Part shown: piece by piece, positions 35,235 to 45,387 of the stretch
Position numbering within the stretch: the first letter of the stretch is position 1
Layout: each line of letters begins with the position of its first letter
Assembly (NCBI GenBank): GCA_012031215.1
Contig: JAAUUB010000005.1
Span: 1-61,896, forward strand
Direction of reading: 5' to 3'
From: Microscillaceae bacterium
GTDB taxonomy: Bacteria > Bacteroidota > Bacteroidia > Cytophagales > Microscillaceae
Length of the DNA: 61,896 bases
The notes under the pieces: generated by a model
What the model was told of the DNA's origin: nothing
Databases searched by the model: none
What the model saw: only the letters and a program-made list of their open reading frames with translations
Translations under genes and position numbers: made by a program

Positions 35235-37136
35235 ATGGAAACACCCACCGACCCCACAGCGGAACGGCATCCAAGTGCCCTGTATCTTTTGTTTTTTACC
35301 GAAATGTGGGAGCGTTTCAGCTATTATGGAATGCGCGCCCTGCTTACCTTGTACCTGGTTTCGGAAGTTACGAAGGGGGGGCTGGGCTGGACTTCGGCCC
35401 AGGCCGGGCAGCTTTATGGCATCTATACGGGCTTGGTGTATGTAACCCCGCTCATTGGGGGAATTTTGGCCGACCGCATCCTGGGCTATCGGCTGGCCAT
35501 TTTTTTGGGCGGAGCCACTATGGCCCTGGGGCACGCCAGCTTGGCACTGGAGTCTATGTTTTTCTTCTATCTGGGGCTGTTTCTCATTATCATTGGCAAT
35601 GGTCTCTTCAAGCCCAATATTTCTTCTATGGTGGGGCAGCTCTATCCGGAGGGAAGTCGCCTGAAAGATTCGGCTTATACTATTTTCTATATGGGCATCA
35701 ACCTAGGGGCTTTCATCGGCACCCTGATTTGTGGCTACCTGGGTGAAAACATTGGCTGGCACTACGGCTTTGGGGCGGCTGGCATAGGCATGACCCTGGG
35801 CTTGGTCTTATTTTATTTCGGGCAGTCCATGCTGGGAGAGATAGGCAAACGGCCCAAGGCCCAAAGTTTGGTTTTTGAAGCCGACCCCCACCTGCCCCTG
35901 GAAACCGAGAAACAATACGCGCTTTATCAAGAGGGCTATCGGGTCAAAAAACCCCTGAACAAAGTAGAACGCGAGCGACTGTACGTCGTCTTTACACTTT
36001 CTTTTTTCTCCATCTTGTTTTGGCTGGCATTTGAGCAAGCCGGTTCTTCCATGAATATTTATGCCCTCAAATACACGGACCGCTTTCTGGGAGAGTCCCT
36101 CCAGATAGATGCCTATGAGGTCAAGTCGGCCAAGCCTTCTCCCAATGATTCGGTACTCTTGCTCAAAGTAGCGGAGCTGCTCAATGAAGCCAACAATAAA
36201 AAATCAACCCAGGAGCTCAAAAATGAGCTAGAAGCCCTAGAGGTAGAGGTATTTGTGATGGAGGAAAAAGCGCTTCGGGGCAACGAAACCCTCAAAGAAG
36301 CAGAAGCCGAGATGGTCCGCTTTGCTAAATCCCCCCTGCAAAATCCGGTCTATTTTTCCAAAACAGAGACCCACCGCACCGAACTGAGCCAAAAGCCTGC
36401 CCTGGAAATCGCCCGGGGCCGCTATGTAATGCGAAAATTTGACTCCTTGAAAATAAAACTGGCCGATAAAATAAGCATACAGACCGCTACCCGCAATAAG
36501 TCCAGCCTTTCGGCCCGTGATTTGGCCTCAGTAAAAGAAGTATATGTCCCCAAAAAGTATGCAGAGGGCTATAAAGTGCTGGCACTCAATAAATCACAGC
36601 CCAGCTTCGTAGTGCCCGCCTCTTGGTTTCAGTCGGTCAATGCTTTTTTTATTTTCACCCTGGCACCTTTCTTTTCCTTGCTGTGGATACAGCTCGACCG
36701 GGCAAAGCTCAATCCAAACGGCCCGGTCAAATTTGCCATTGGTCTGCTCTTGCTGGGCCTGGGCTTTGTGGCATTGGTGATTGGCTCGGCCAGCATTGCC
36801 AAGGGTGCTGAAACCGCCTCAGTCAGTATGGTATGGCTCATTTTGGCCTATCTCTTACACACCATGGGCGAGCTTTGTCTTTCGCCGGTGGGCTTGTCTT
36901 TTGTCAATAAACTTTCCCCTGTGCACTTACTGGGGATGATGTTTGGCGTGTGGTTTTTGGCTTCGGCCATTGGCAATTATATCGGGGGCGCTTTGTCGGG
37001 TTTGGTGGACTCCCTGGCCGAAAAAGCCAGCCTTTCGGATTTCTTCCTCATTTTTGTGTTTATCTCGGTGGGTGCTTCTTTGTTGCTTTTCCTGCTGTCG
37101 CCGATTCTGAAAAAATGGATGCACCAAGTAAGATAA
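35235..37136 (+). CDS. POT/PTR family peptide:proton symporter with large soluble insertion
   Basis: Encodes 633 aa from METPTDPTAER; the frame from 35196 adds only non-conserved residues. FTEMWERFSYYGMRALLTLYLV is the ExxERFxYY proton-coupling signature in helix 1, and NIGWHYGFGAAGIGM and VPASWFQSVNAFF are further family blocks. Bacterial POT transporters are usually ~500 aa; here about 170 charged, partly coiled-coil residues (~285-455; e.g. ELKNELEALEVEVFVMEEKAL) lie between YALKYTDRF and the VPASWFQS helix. The core should import di- and tripeptides with protons across the inner membrane. The added domain probably lies in an extramembrane loop; its function is unknown. Followed by a strong terminator. 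Confidence 0.93.
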   Translation: METPTDPTAERHPSALYLLFFTEMWERFSYYGMRALLTLYLVSEVTKGGLGWTSAQAGQLYGIYTGLVYVTPLIGGILADRILGYRLAIFLGGATMALGHASLALESMFFFYLGLFLIIIGNGLFKPNISSMVGQLYPEGSRLKDSAYTIFYMGINLGAFIGTLICGYLGENIGWHYGFGAAGIGMTLGLVLFYFGQSMLGEIGKRPKAQSLVFEADPHLPLETEKQYALYQEGYRVKKPLNKVERERLYVVFTLSFFSILFWLAFEQAGSSMNIYALKYTDRFLGESLQIDAYEVKSAKPSPNDSVLLLKVAELLNEANNKKSTQELKNELEALEVEVFVMEEKALRGNETLKEAEAEMVRFAKSPLQNPVYFSKTETHRTELSQKPALEIARGRYVMRKFDSLKIKLADKISIQTATRNKSSLSARDLASVKEVYVPKKYAEGYKVLALNKSQPSFVVPASWFQSVNAFFIFTLAPFFSLLWIQLDRAKLNPNGPVKFAIGLLLLGLGFVALVIGSASIAKGAETASVSMVWLILAYLLHTMGELCLSPVGLSFVNKLSPVHLLGMMFGVWFLASAIGNYIGGALSGLVDSLAEKASLSDFFLIFVFISVGASLLLFLLSPILKKWMHQVR

Positions 37137-37190
37137 GCTGCACAAAATCATCTGTCTAGGTTTTTAGAATAGTCGTGAATAATTTTTTTA

Positions 37191-37220
37191 CTCACCTATC
37201 GGAAGGTGAGCGGTTTTTTT
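37191..37220 (+). terminator. Intrinsic terminator of the peptide transporter
   Basis: CTCACCT (37191-37197) pairs with AGGTGAG (37204-37210), 6-base loop, then CGG and seven T (37214-37220). Confidence 0.85.
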
Positions 37221-37629
37221 GTCCTTTAAAAAAATTTGGAAAGACAAAGAATACACAACCAAAAGGCGAGCGGAGAGTATGAAGAAACTATTGTTCATTT
37301 TTCAGACCAGTCGCTGGGTTTTTTTGTATTGCGCAATTTTTCCCAAAAACTGGCTCGTTGTTTTTCAATGCTTTGCGTGATGACTCAAACTTCTCCTCCT
37401 TACTTTTTAGAATACCAATGTTTGTTTTTGACGTATATTGAAGCTTAGCCCAAGCGTTTTGCTTAGTGCGGAGGCCCTCAGAATAAAAACATCTTTGCTT
37501 GCACAGTTCTTCGCTTTTAGGCTTAACTTTGTGAAAAGCAACACACTAGAAGGGGAAATTTAACAACAAAATTTTTTCAAAAATCAGGCCTCCGTTTTAT
37601 AAATAAGTAGGGTCTTAAAAAAAGAAAAG
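37221..37629. other. Intergenic, no gene seen
   Basis: About 400 bases upstream of the response regulator. A 70-codon plus-strand frame at 37236-37448 has no family features and starts inside AT-rich sequence, so I do not call it. Confidence 0.5.
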
Positions 37630-37987
37630 ATGAGGGTATTGCTGATAGATGATGATCCTATCAACAACATTGTGAATCAGAAGCTTTTAAAAAAATTCAA
37701 TCCCCATCTGGAGATTACGGAGTTTTTAAACGCCAAAGAGGCACTGCGTTTTTTTACAGGATTCTTCAACAGCGCCAGAAATCATTTTATTGGACATCAA
37801 TATGCCAGAGATGAATGGCTGGGAATTTTTGGGTGCTTATCAACAATTCCACCTTGACTGTCGGCTTTATCTGCTTACGTCTTCCATTGCCCAAGAAGAT
37901 ATGAAAAGGGCGAAGTCATTTCCCGAAGTGATTGATTTTTTGGTCAAACCGCTTGACCAGCACAAGATTAAGCGGATATTTACTTAA
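37630..37987 (+). CDS. Single-domain response regulator (CheY-like), frameshifted in this sequence
   Basis: Two frames join to about 118 aa when one T is removed from T7 at 37749-37755 (giving RFLQDSSTAPEIILLDINMP). VLLIDDDPINNIVNQKLL holds the acidic pocket, LLDINMPEMNGWEFL the phosphorylated Asp, LLTSSIAQED the conserved Thr/Ser, and DFLVKPLD the Lys. The whole protein is the receiver domain, so it signals by protein contact, not DNA binding. No kinase gene is adjacent; the partner is unknown. Confidence 0.88.
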
Positions 37988-38069
37988 AAATTGGTGGTTA
38001 TTTTGCCCGAATGAAACCAAGCAATTTGGCAAGCAAAATGTAAATAGATTGGCTTAAATCCCGTTTTAT

Positions 38070-40660
38070 ATGATGATATTACCCAAAGCAGTAAGACGGC
38101 TGTTAGATGATTCCCCCGCAGGCCTTCATTTTTGTTTCATTGTCTTTTTTTTTCTTTTTACCAAGCATAGCTTTGGACAAACCCCTCCCCCACCAGTGGC
38201 CCTACCGGCCAGCCAGGTTAGTGCCAATGGTTTTGAAGCCAATTGGGGGGTAGTGTCAGTAGCTAACCAATATACACTAGAACTCAGCGAGGAACCTCTT
38301 TTTATCGAACCCGATTATTTTGATGTTGGCAATGAAACCTCGGTACTCATTGAAGGCCTACTTGCAGGCACTTTTTATTATTATCGGGTAAGAGCCATTC
38401 AAAATGGGGTGTTTTCTATTTATTCAAATGTAGTAACGGTGCTGACCCTGCCCGATGCTCCGGAGGTACAAGCGGCCAGTTCTGTCAGCAGCAATAGCTT
38501 TGTGGCCAATTGGACGGAGGTAAGCACTGCTACACAATATTACCTGGATGTCTCGATAGAAAATGATTTCAGCAGTTTTATCTTAGAAGGCATTGCTACG
38601 ACGCAAAATAATTTCTTTGTAAGCGGGCTCACGCCTGGTCAGACTTACTTCTATCGGGTCAAGGCTGAAAACGCCAGTGGATTTTCAGGTTACTCCAATA
38701 CGGGCTCGGTCTTGCTCCCCTCTACCAGCAGCAACGCTCCGGCAGCTCCTTCGGCCTTGTCAGCTTTGGCCGTTTCCAGCACTTCTATTCGGCTTTCCTG
38801 GCGCGACAATGCCATTAATGAGACCGGATTTGAAATTGGCCGTTCGCTTACCTTAGTGGGAGGCTATGAGAGCATTGCGATTTTGGCCCCCAACACAGGC
38901 AATACCACCACGGTCGTCTATATTGATGAAGGGCTTTCGCAAGGCACTACCTATTTTTATCGTGTCCGAACTTTGGGTGAGCTGGCAAACTCCCTGTTTT
39001 CTACTCCGGTTTCGGCCACTACCCCCGCCGATGTGCCCAATGCCCCCGGCAATTTGCAGGGATTTGCGCTATCGGATACCGAAGTCTATCTAACTTGGGA
39101 AGATAACTCAGATGATGAAACGAGCTTTGCAATTTTCCGAAGCACCGTGCTGCTTCCCAATACCTTTGCACAGATTGGCACGGTGGGGCCTGATTTGACC
39201 GAGTTTTTTGACAATACCGTCCAGGCAGATGTTTTATATTATTATACAGTGGTAGCCCTCAAAGAGGGGGTAGCTTCTGGGCCCAGCAACCTGATTGGGG
39301 TGTTTACGGCACCTGTGCCTTCGCCCCCGCGAAATTTGGTCGCTAGCCTGGTGGAGCCTTATGCCATTGAAATCATTTGGAACGATGAGTCGGACAATGA
39401 AGACGGCTTTGGGGTAGAGATTTCGGAAATTGGCACGAGTAACCTCTTTGTGTTTTTGATTGATACGCCGGCCAATGTCAATACCATTCGGGTGGATGAA
39501 TCGCTTTGGTCGGTTGAACCCAATCAGCGCTATCAGTTTCGCGTCTTTGCTTATAACAGTTTTGGTTTTTCGGCCTATAGCAATGTCTTGACGGCGAATA
39601 CCATCATTGACCCCACCGTTGAACTGCCCGAAGCACCTTCTAACATGGTGGCGGAGCCTGTATCTACCCAGGAAGTGGCCTTGCGCTGGAGCGACAACGA
39701 TGATAACGAAAGCAGCTTTAGCATTGAGCGTTCTCCGGCGGTGTTGAGCAGCAATGGGGAGATTATTTTGAGTAGTTTCGTAGAAATAGACCGGGTATTG
39801 GCTGGCACGACCAATTACAATGACCTCGGTGTCGCGGCCAATACCCTGTATGCCTACCGGGTAAGGGCTCTGAACGGAGGGGGACGCTCGCTGCCCAGTG
39901 ATACGGCGCTGGTAGAAACCGTTTGCAATATTGTCAGTGTGATTGAAACCGATATTGATGGGAATGGGTCTATCGCCTGTGGTTCAAAACAAATCCTGCT
40001 CGACCTGCAAACCAATGTTACGGCGGGGGCCTTTCAATGGTTTAAAATGATGCCCTCATCGTGAACGCCAATCTGCCTGCCCTGAACGTGAATCAAACCG
40101 GAGAGTATTACTGCCTTATTTTTGCGGGGGATTGCCAGGAAAGCTCAGACATCAAATCAGTCATTATTGAGCCAGCCTTTAGTGTAGATGTGCAATTGGT
40201 GGATGGCCGGCTTTTTGCATCCATCACCGGAGCCACCCAGTACCAGTGGTATTTTAATACCGAACCCATTGCGGGCGCTACGGGCGAAACCTGGCTCCCT
40301 TCATTGCCGGGCATCTATTATGTAGTGGTTACTAATGAAAACTGCTCGGCCACCTCGCCCCCTTTTGCCTACCAGGTGAATGTTACGGCACTCAATCCAG
40401 AAAATCCGCTTGCTTCCATCTCAATTTTTCCAAATCCGGTGCTGGATGCGCTTCACTTCTACTGGGAATATGCTTCCCCAGGCAATTATCAGATTCGCTT
40501 GCGCAATGCCCTGGGGCAAACCTTTTACTTTTATGAAGGCCAAAAAACTGGTGCCATTCTCAATCTGAGTTTGCCACTGGCCTTCCTTCCTTCGGGCCTA
40601 TATATCTTAGAGCTAAACTGGGCACAATACCAAATACAAAAAAGAATTTTAAAGCAATGA
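38070..40660 (+). CDS. Fibronectin type III repeat surface protein with T9SS C-terminal signal, frameshifted in this sequence
   Basis: About 863 aa after adding one A to A4 at 40044-40047 (QWFKNDALIVNANL). A long signal peptide is followed by about six fibronectin type III domains of ~90-100 residues (recurring ANW...YTLELS, ..TFYYYRVRA, ...YSNV patterns), two Ig-like segments with QWF...GEYYC and YQWYF...GIYYVVV, and a C-terminal ~80-residue type A sorting domain: SISIFPNPVLDALHFYW ... GLYILELNW. T9SS moves such proteins to the cell surface or medium and removes the C-terminal signal. A role in adhesion or substrate binding is likely. Confidence 0.9.
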
Positions 40661-40730
40661 GTATCTCCTTTGGCTCGGCCTCGGAACACAAAAAAATCCC
40701 TTGAAATCGTAGGTATTCAAAAAAATGACT

Positions 40731-40738
40731 TAATTTTG
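40731..40738 (+). promoter_or_regulatory. -7 element candidate driving greA through a leader with a hairpin
   Basis: TAATTTTG, a perfect TAnnTTTG match, 153 bases before the greA ATG. The terminator hairpin at 40825-40857 lies between. No better promoter is visible in the 34 bases after that hairpin, so greA transcription probably has to pass it. Confidence 0.45.
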
Positions 40739-40824
40739 TAATCACATTTCACAAAAAAATGAATTAAGGCCAAAAGCTTTGCACTGTCTCTTGCCCCAAA
40801 TACAAAAGGGCAAAATTTTCTTAC

Positions 40825-40857
40825 AAAGAACGGTAGCCGGAAAGAGCCGTTCTTTTT
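40825..40857 (+). terminator. Intrinsic terminator in the greA leader
   Basis: AAAGAACGG (40825-40833) pairs with CCGTTCTTT (40847-40855) around 13 bases, followed by T residues. It may simply end the upstream surface-protein mRNA (stop at 40660) or act as an attenuator releasing a short leader RNA before greA. Confidence 0.8.
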
Positions 40858-40891
40858 GTTTTTATCTATTGTTACTCAAAAAAGTACACTT

Positions 40892-41365
40892 ATGGCAAAA
40901 GTTTCTTATTACACCAAAGAAGGGCTCGACAAGCTCAAAAAAGAACTTCAGGAGCTAAGAACCAAAGGAAGAGCCGACATTGCCCAACAAATAGCCGAGG
41001 CCCGCGACAAAGGGGATTTGAGCGAAAACGCCGAATACGATGCCGCCAAAGATGCCCAGGGATTGCTCGAGCTAAAAATCTCCAAGTTGGAAGAAATCGT
41101 GGCCAATGCCCGAGTCTTAGACGATTCCAATATCGATACCACCAAGGTGTCTATCCTCTCCACGGTCAAAATCAAAAATAAAAAGCTCAACAAAGATTTT
41201 ACTTATACCCTGGTTTCAGAAGAAGAAGCGGATGTGAAAGCGGGCCGCATCTCTATTCAGTCGCCCATTGGAAAAGGATTACTGGGTAAATCCGTAGGAG
41301 ATACCGCTTTGATTGAGGTGCCCGCCGGAAAATTGGAATTTGAAATACTCCATATTAGCCGCTAA
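40892..41365 (+). CDS. greA: Transcription elongation factor GreA
   Basis: Encodes 157 aa from MAKVSYYTKEGLDKL; standard GreA length. The N-terminal coiled coil carries the tip ARDKGDLSENAEYDAAKD, whose acidic residues (Asp-Leu-Ser-Glu-Asn) reach into RNA polymerase and trigger cleavage of backtracked RNA. The C-terminal FKBP-like domain has ISIQSPIGKGLLGKSVGDTALIEVPAG. Regulation may involve the hairpin at 40825-40857. Confidence 0.97.
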   Translation: MAKVSYYTKEGLDKLKKELQELRTKGRADIAQQIAEARDKGDLSENAEYDAAKDAQGLLELKISKLEEIVANARVLDDSNIDTTKVSILSTVKIKNKKLNKDFTYTLVSEEEADVKAGRISIQSPIGKGLLGKSVGDTALIEVPAGKLEFEILHISR

Positions 41366-41504
41366 GCCAGTTTTGCGGGTCAATCCCTGGCCAGCCGCAC
41401 TCCCCAAAAATCCCTTAAAAGCAATTTAGCAAAAATCCCAATTGGTTTGCACGCTTTTTCTTTATATTTAAAAGGAAAAAATGTGCAAACCTTATCATTA
41501 GAAT

Positions 41505-41908
41505 ATGTCAAGCATTTTCACCAAAATCATTCACGGCGAAATCCCGAGCCATCAAATCGCCGAAAACGAAGATTACTTTGCTTTTTTGGACATCCAGCCG
41601 ATTGTAGAGGGGCATACCCTGGTGATACCAAAGACTGAGATTGATTATATCTTTGATTTGGACAACCAAACCCTACTGGGCTTACACCTCTTTGCTAAGA
41701 AAATAGCCTTGGCCCTGCGCCAAACCTTTGACTGTGCCCGGGTGAGCCTTATTGTGGCTGGTTTTGAAGTGCCCACGCCCATATCCACCTCATCCCCAGC
41801 AACACAATGGACGACCTGAACTTTGCCAACCGAAGCCAGCCTCGCCCAGAACAATTGGCCGACACGGCCGCCCGCATCCGCGCCCAGCTTCGCTTAGAGG
41901 GCCTTTGA
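41505..41908 (+). CDS. HIT family nucleotide-binding protein, frameshifted in this sequence
   Basis: About 134 aa after adding one C to CCC at 41772-41774. MSSIFTKIIHGEIPSHQIAE and FLDIQPIVEGHTLVIPK are the HIT N-terminal blocks, and the restored VPHAHIHLIPSN contains the His-x-His-x-His catalytic triad. The family hydrolyses AMP-linked substrates such as AMP-lysine or dinucleoside polyphosphates. The last 15 bases overlap the end of convergent rsmA. Confidence 0.93.
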
Positions 41909-42678
41909 ATCAAAGAAGAAATTGGTCAACGCTACAAACTCATTCACGGAAAGGGTTTCGGCGCGTCGGTCAAAAATAGCCGCTTCCAGCCCTTGTCCCG
42001 GCCTGGCCAAGCCTTTGAGGGCATTGCGCAAGGTTTTACGCCTTTGCTGAAAAGCCACCTTGACAACCGTGAAAAACTTACGCTCATCGCAAGCCAGGGC
42101 CTGGGTCTCGTTGCGTAGCAGATGCACCACCGCCGACTGCACCTGTGGCGGCGGAATGAATACCTCGGGCGGAACCGTAAAACAGTAGCGCACTTCATAA
42201 TAGGCTTGTAAAAGCACACTCAATATGCCGTAGGTCTTACTGCCCGGCGGAGCCGCCAGCCGCTCGGCCACCTCTTTTTGCAACATGCCAACCACCTCAG
42301 GCACTTGCTGACGGTATTCCAATACCTTGAAAAAATTTGGGAAGAAATATTATAGGGAAAATTACCAATAATGCCAAACTTGCTTTCCTCCCCAAAAAAT
42401 GCGGGCCAAGGGGTCTGCAAAAAATCGGCTTGCAATAGCCGGGGGGCCAGGTCCGGGAAATATCGCCGTAAATACGCAATTGATTCCACATCCATCTCTA
42501 CGGCATACAAATCAATGTCTGGGTTTGAAAGTAAATACTGAGTAAGGGCACCCGTTCCAGGCCCTATTTCCAATAGTTTTTGATAGCCTTGCGGACGAAC
42601 AAGCAAGCCGGCAATTCGCTCGGCAATGTCAGGGGCATTCAAAAAATGTTGTCCTAAATGTTTTTTTGGTTTTACCAT
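41894..42678 (-). CDS. rsmA: 16S rRNA (adenine1518-N6/adenine1519-N6) dimethyltransferase, frameshifted in this sequence
   Basis: About 261 aa from MVKPKKHLGQHFLN after adding one base to the A6 run at 42330-42335 (restores SSQIFFKVLEYRQQVPEVVGML). KHLGQHFL is the RsmA/KsgA N-terminus, LEIGPGTGALTQYLL is AdoMet motif I, IGNFPYNISSQI carries the catalytic NLPY-type motif (here NFPY), and VPPEVFIPPPQVQSAVVHL is a conserved C-terminal block. It dimethylates two adenines near the 3' end of 16S rRNA during 30S maturation. Such a near-universal gene is unlikely to be truly broken, which supports a read error. Confidence 0.95.
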
Positions 42679-42740
42679 ACCGCCTTGGCTTGCATTTGAA
42701 AAAGCATCATCTGTAAAAAAACACACAAATGAGGATAAAA

Positions 42741-43999
42741 TCAACGCTGGAAGGAAGGAAGGCTTTGCCAGAAGGCCGGGCTTTTCAAATATTGCTGGTC
42801 AAACTGCTGCTCCATGGCCTCAAAAAGATAATAGGTTTCGGGGGGAGGCAATAGCTGATGGTGTATTTGTAAGACCCTCAGTTCGCGAATATGTTGAAAA
42901 CGGGTGGTCTTCCAGCTTTTCCGAAATGCCATATCATTCTCAAAGCGCAGATAAGCAGGAAACCATTGCCCCTCTCTCTCCTGATAAACCACTTCCAAAC
43001 GGTTGAAAATAGACTTTTGGTTTTTATTTTCCTGCCAAAGGGTGTAGCCCATCCGCACGATGGCCGCATCCTCGGCCCGGATATAAAGTTCGCCATCGGC
43101 CCAAAACCGGGCAGTCCGGCTTTCTTGTCGCAAGATTTGCAAATACGGATGGCGGTCATTGGCCTGCACGCTTACCACATACACCGATTGGCCCTGCCAG
43201 GTAATGGCACGGTCTATCTCGAGCGAGTGTTGAAGAAGAAAGGATGGATTTAGCTCATAGCCGGTTTCAATGGAAGAACTTCTCAGATAATTGCGAATAG
43301 GGTTATTGAAGAGCAAAACGGCCATGGGGTGGCTCCCCACTAGGCTCAGATGCCCGCTTCGCCCTCCGATGTTGTTTTCATAGTGTTCGCCAAAGTGAAT
43401 TGGATAGCCCTCGGACCATCTTTTTTGATAGATTTTTACCTGCACATCCTCCTCAAGGTGCGCAAATCCAGGATCGTATAGCCCTACGGTGGCTTCGGTG
43501 AGGTAGTGCGCCTTTTGTGTAGAATCTTCTAAGCACTCGCGGTAATAGCCCTCGACAAAAAAAGGCTGGCGGGGAAAATTTTTTCCCGATTTTTTTGAAT
43601 GGCCTTTTGCACAAGTTTTTGGGGGTCGGGCCAGGCTTTGTGGCTCACCTCAATCAGGGGAGTAGAAAACGCCTCGCTCTGTAACAAAATAGGCCGGCCC
43701 GGCGAAGACCAATCAGCTAGGCGGAGGGTTTGGTGCTGATAGCCTATATGCGAGATGAAAATCTGTGCGGTGGGTTCATCTAAGACCTCGATTTGGAAAA
43801 ATCCCTGGGCATCCGTAAAAGTGCCCCGGTTTTGGCGGCTCTCCTGTACGTGCACAAAAGGAAGAGGCTGAAGGGATTCGGCATCAAGTACCTGCCCTTT
43901 GACAAGGATAGATTGAGCCTGGAGTTGGGGCCTTCCCCATAAAATTTGTCCCCCAACCAGTATCAATTGGAAGACAAAGAAGTAATATTTTCTCCGCAT
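42741..43999 (-). CDS. Exported protein with carboxypeptidase regulatory-like domain, frameshifted in this sequence
   Basis: About 419 aa from MRRKYYFFVF after adding one base to A7 at 43557-43563; the restored reading includes FFVEGYYRECLEDSTQKAHYL. A signal peptide is followed by the CarboxypepD_reg-like domain (ILVKGQVLDAESLQPLPFVHV, GTFTDAQGFFQIEV, ISHIGYQHQTL), typical of Bacteroidota outer-membrane proteins. The C-terminal ~280 residues are beta-rich and resemble the uncharacterised domain often joined to it. Probably at the outer membrane; function unknown. rsmA follows after 62 bases in the same direction. Confidence 0.82.
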
Positions 44000-44230
44000 A
44001 CATTGCAAAATCTTGGCTATAAGCTTTCCACAAAGAAATAAAAGCCCTGCTTTTCTCACTGATTATGCTCTAAGATAGGCAATTATTACTTTATCCAAGC
44101 CATCCGATTCTAAAAAAACCTGCCTCTACCAATCGCCCTCCTCAGAAATAAGGTGGAGATAAAACCATATTTTTTCCTAACTTTACTTCAATTTTTAAAA
44201 TCAAGGCTTCCTGTCAAATAAAGCTTCTCT

Positions 44231-45269
44231 ATGCAACGTGCTCAGTGGCAAGACCGTTGGAACCTACTCCGAAAACTAAGTCTGGCAAAGGTTTGGAACG
44301 TAGCTCGAATATTAACAAGCTACTATTACTCACGTTATCGACGGCGGCCTTTTTTTGCGTGGCTTGCCCCTCAGCCTGGCCATTGAGCCTACTACGGCCT
44401 GTAATCTGCGCTGCCCAGAGTGCATCAGTGGGCTTAGGGCCTTTACCCGACCCACGGGCATGCTGGGCCGGGAAATTTTTGAAAAGACAATTGAAGAACT
44501 GCAAAAAAAACTTTTATACCTGACTTTCTATTTTCAGGGGGAGCCTTATCTGCATCCTGATTTTCTGGAAATGGTACAATTTGCTTCGAAAAAAGGGATT
44601 TATACGGCCACCTCTACCAATGCCCATTACCTGAGTGAAGAAAAAGCCCGCCAAACCATCGCTTCGGGGCTTGACCGCCTCATCATTTCGCTGGACGGAA
44701 CCACGCAAGAAACCTATGCCCAATACCGGGTGGGGGGCAAGCTGGACAAAGTAATTGAGGGAACCAAAAACATCCTGCACTGGAAAAAGAAAATGCGCTC
44801 GGCCACCCCTTATGTGGTTTGGCAATTTTTGGTGGTAAGGCCTAATGAGCACCAGATTCCGGAGGTCAAAAAATTGGCCCGGGAAATAGGCGTAGATGCC
44901 CTGGCCCTTAAAACGGCTCAGATTTATGACTATGCGCAAGGCTCCGACCTTATCCCTTCCTTAGCCCAGTATTCGCGATATGTGCGGCAGTCAGACGGGA
45001 CGTATCGCATCAAAAACGCCTTGCACAACCAATGCTGGAAGATGTGGCACTCTTGCGTGATGACTTGGGATGGTCGCATTGTACCCTGTTGTTTTGACAA
45101 AGATGCAAACCACGAAATGGGCCAAATCAATGCCCAGACCCGGTTTCAGGAGATATGGCAAAGCCCGCCTTATCAGGCCTTCCGGCAAAGCCTGCTCAGG
45201 TCGCGTAGTCAGATTGAGATGTGCCAAAACTGTACTGAGGGGCTTAAAGTCTGGGCCCAATCACCCTGA
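44231..45269 (+). CDS. Radical SAM/SPASM domain protein, frameshifted in this sequence
   Basis: About 346 aa from the ATG at 44231 after removing one T from T7 at 44350-44356 (joins RRRPFLRGLPLSLAIEP). ACNLRCPEC near residues 56-64 is the CxxxCxxC that binds the radical-generating iron-sulfur cluster; GEPYLHPDF is the AdoMet-binding GGEP-like block. The C-terminal SPASM region has cysteines in NQCWKMWHSC, IVPCCFDKD and MCQNC for further clusters. The PECxSGLRxFTRPTGML segment defines a family common in Bacteroidota, of unknown substrate. No peptide precursor gene is obvious nearby. Confidence 0.92.
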
Positions 45270-45387
45270 GTAGGCCAAGGGCCCTGGCGAGAATTGTCTT
45301 GCCAAAAAGAAGCTATCCGATGATATTTTGCATTCTTTTTGTTTTGTAATCTTGGCTTGAGAAACCCTTCACCTGATTTCGGCTAGT

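Noticed and set aside
37236-37448. 70-codon plus-strand frame after the transporter terminator
   Set aside because: No motif, no promoter or ribosome-binding context, composition like intergenic sequence.
37630-37987. Programmed frameshifting in the response regulator and similar genes
   Set aside because: The same kind of break appears in ~20 unrelated genes, in runs of A, T, G and C alike and even in runs of 3-4, without conserved slippery sites or stimulatory structures; sequence error explains all of them.
41447-41638. 63-codon frame ahead of and overlapping the HIT gene
   Set aside because: It is a shadow in another frame; the HIT start at 41505 has full conservation and a plausible length.
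44355-45269. Radical SAM gene starting at the TTG at 44355
   Set aside because: The frame upstream from the ATG at 44231 carries the conserved N-terminal region of the same family, joined by a one-base change in T7; the TTG start would cut it off.
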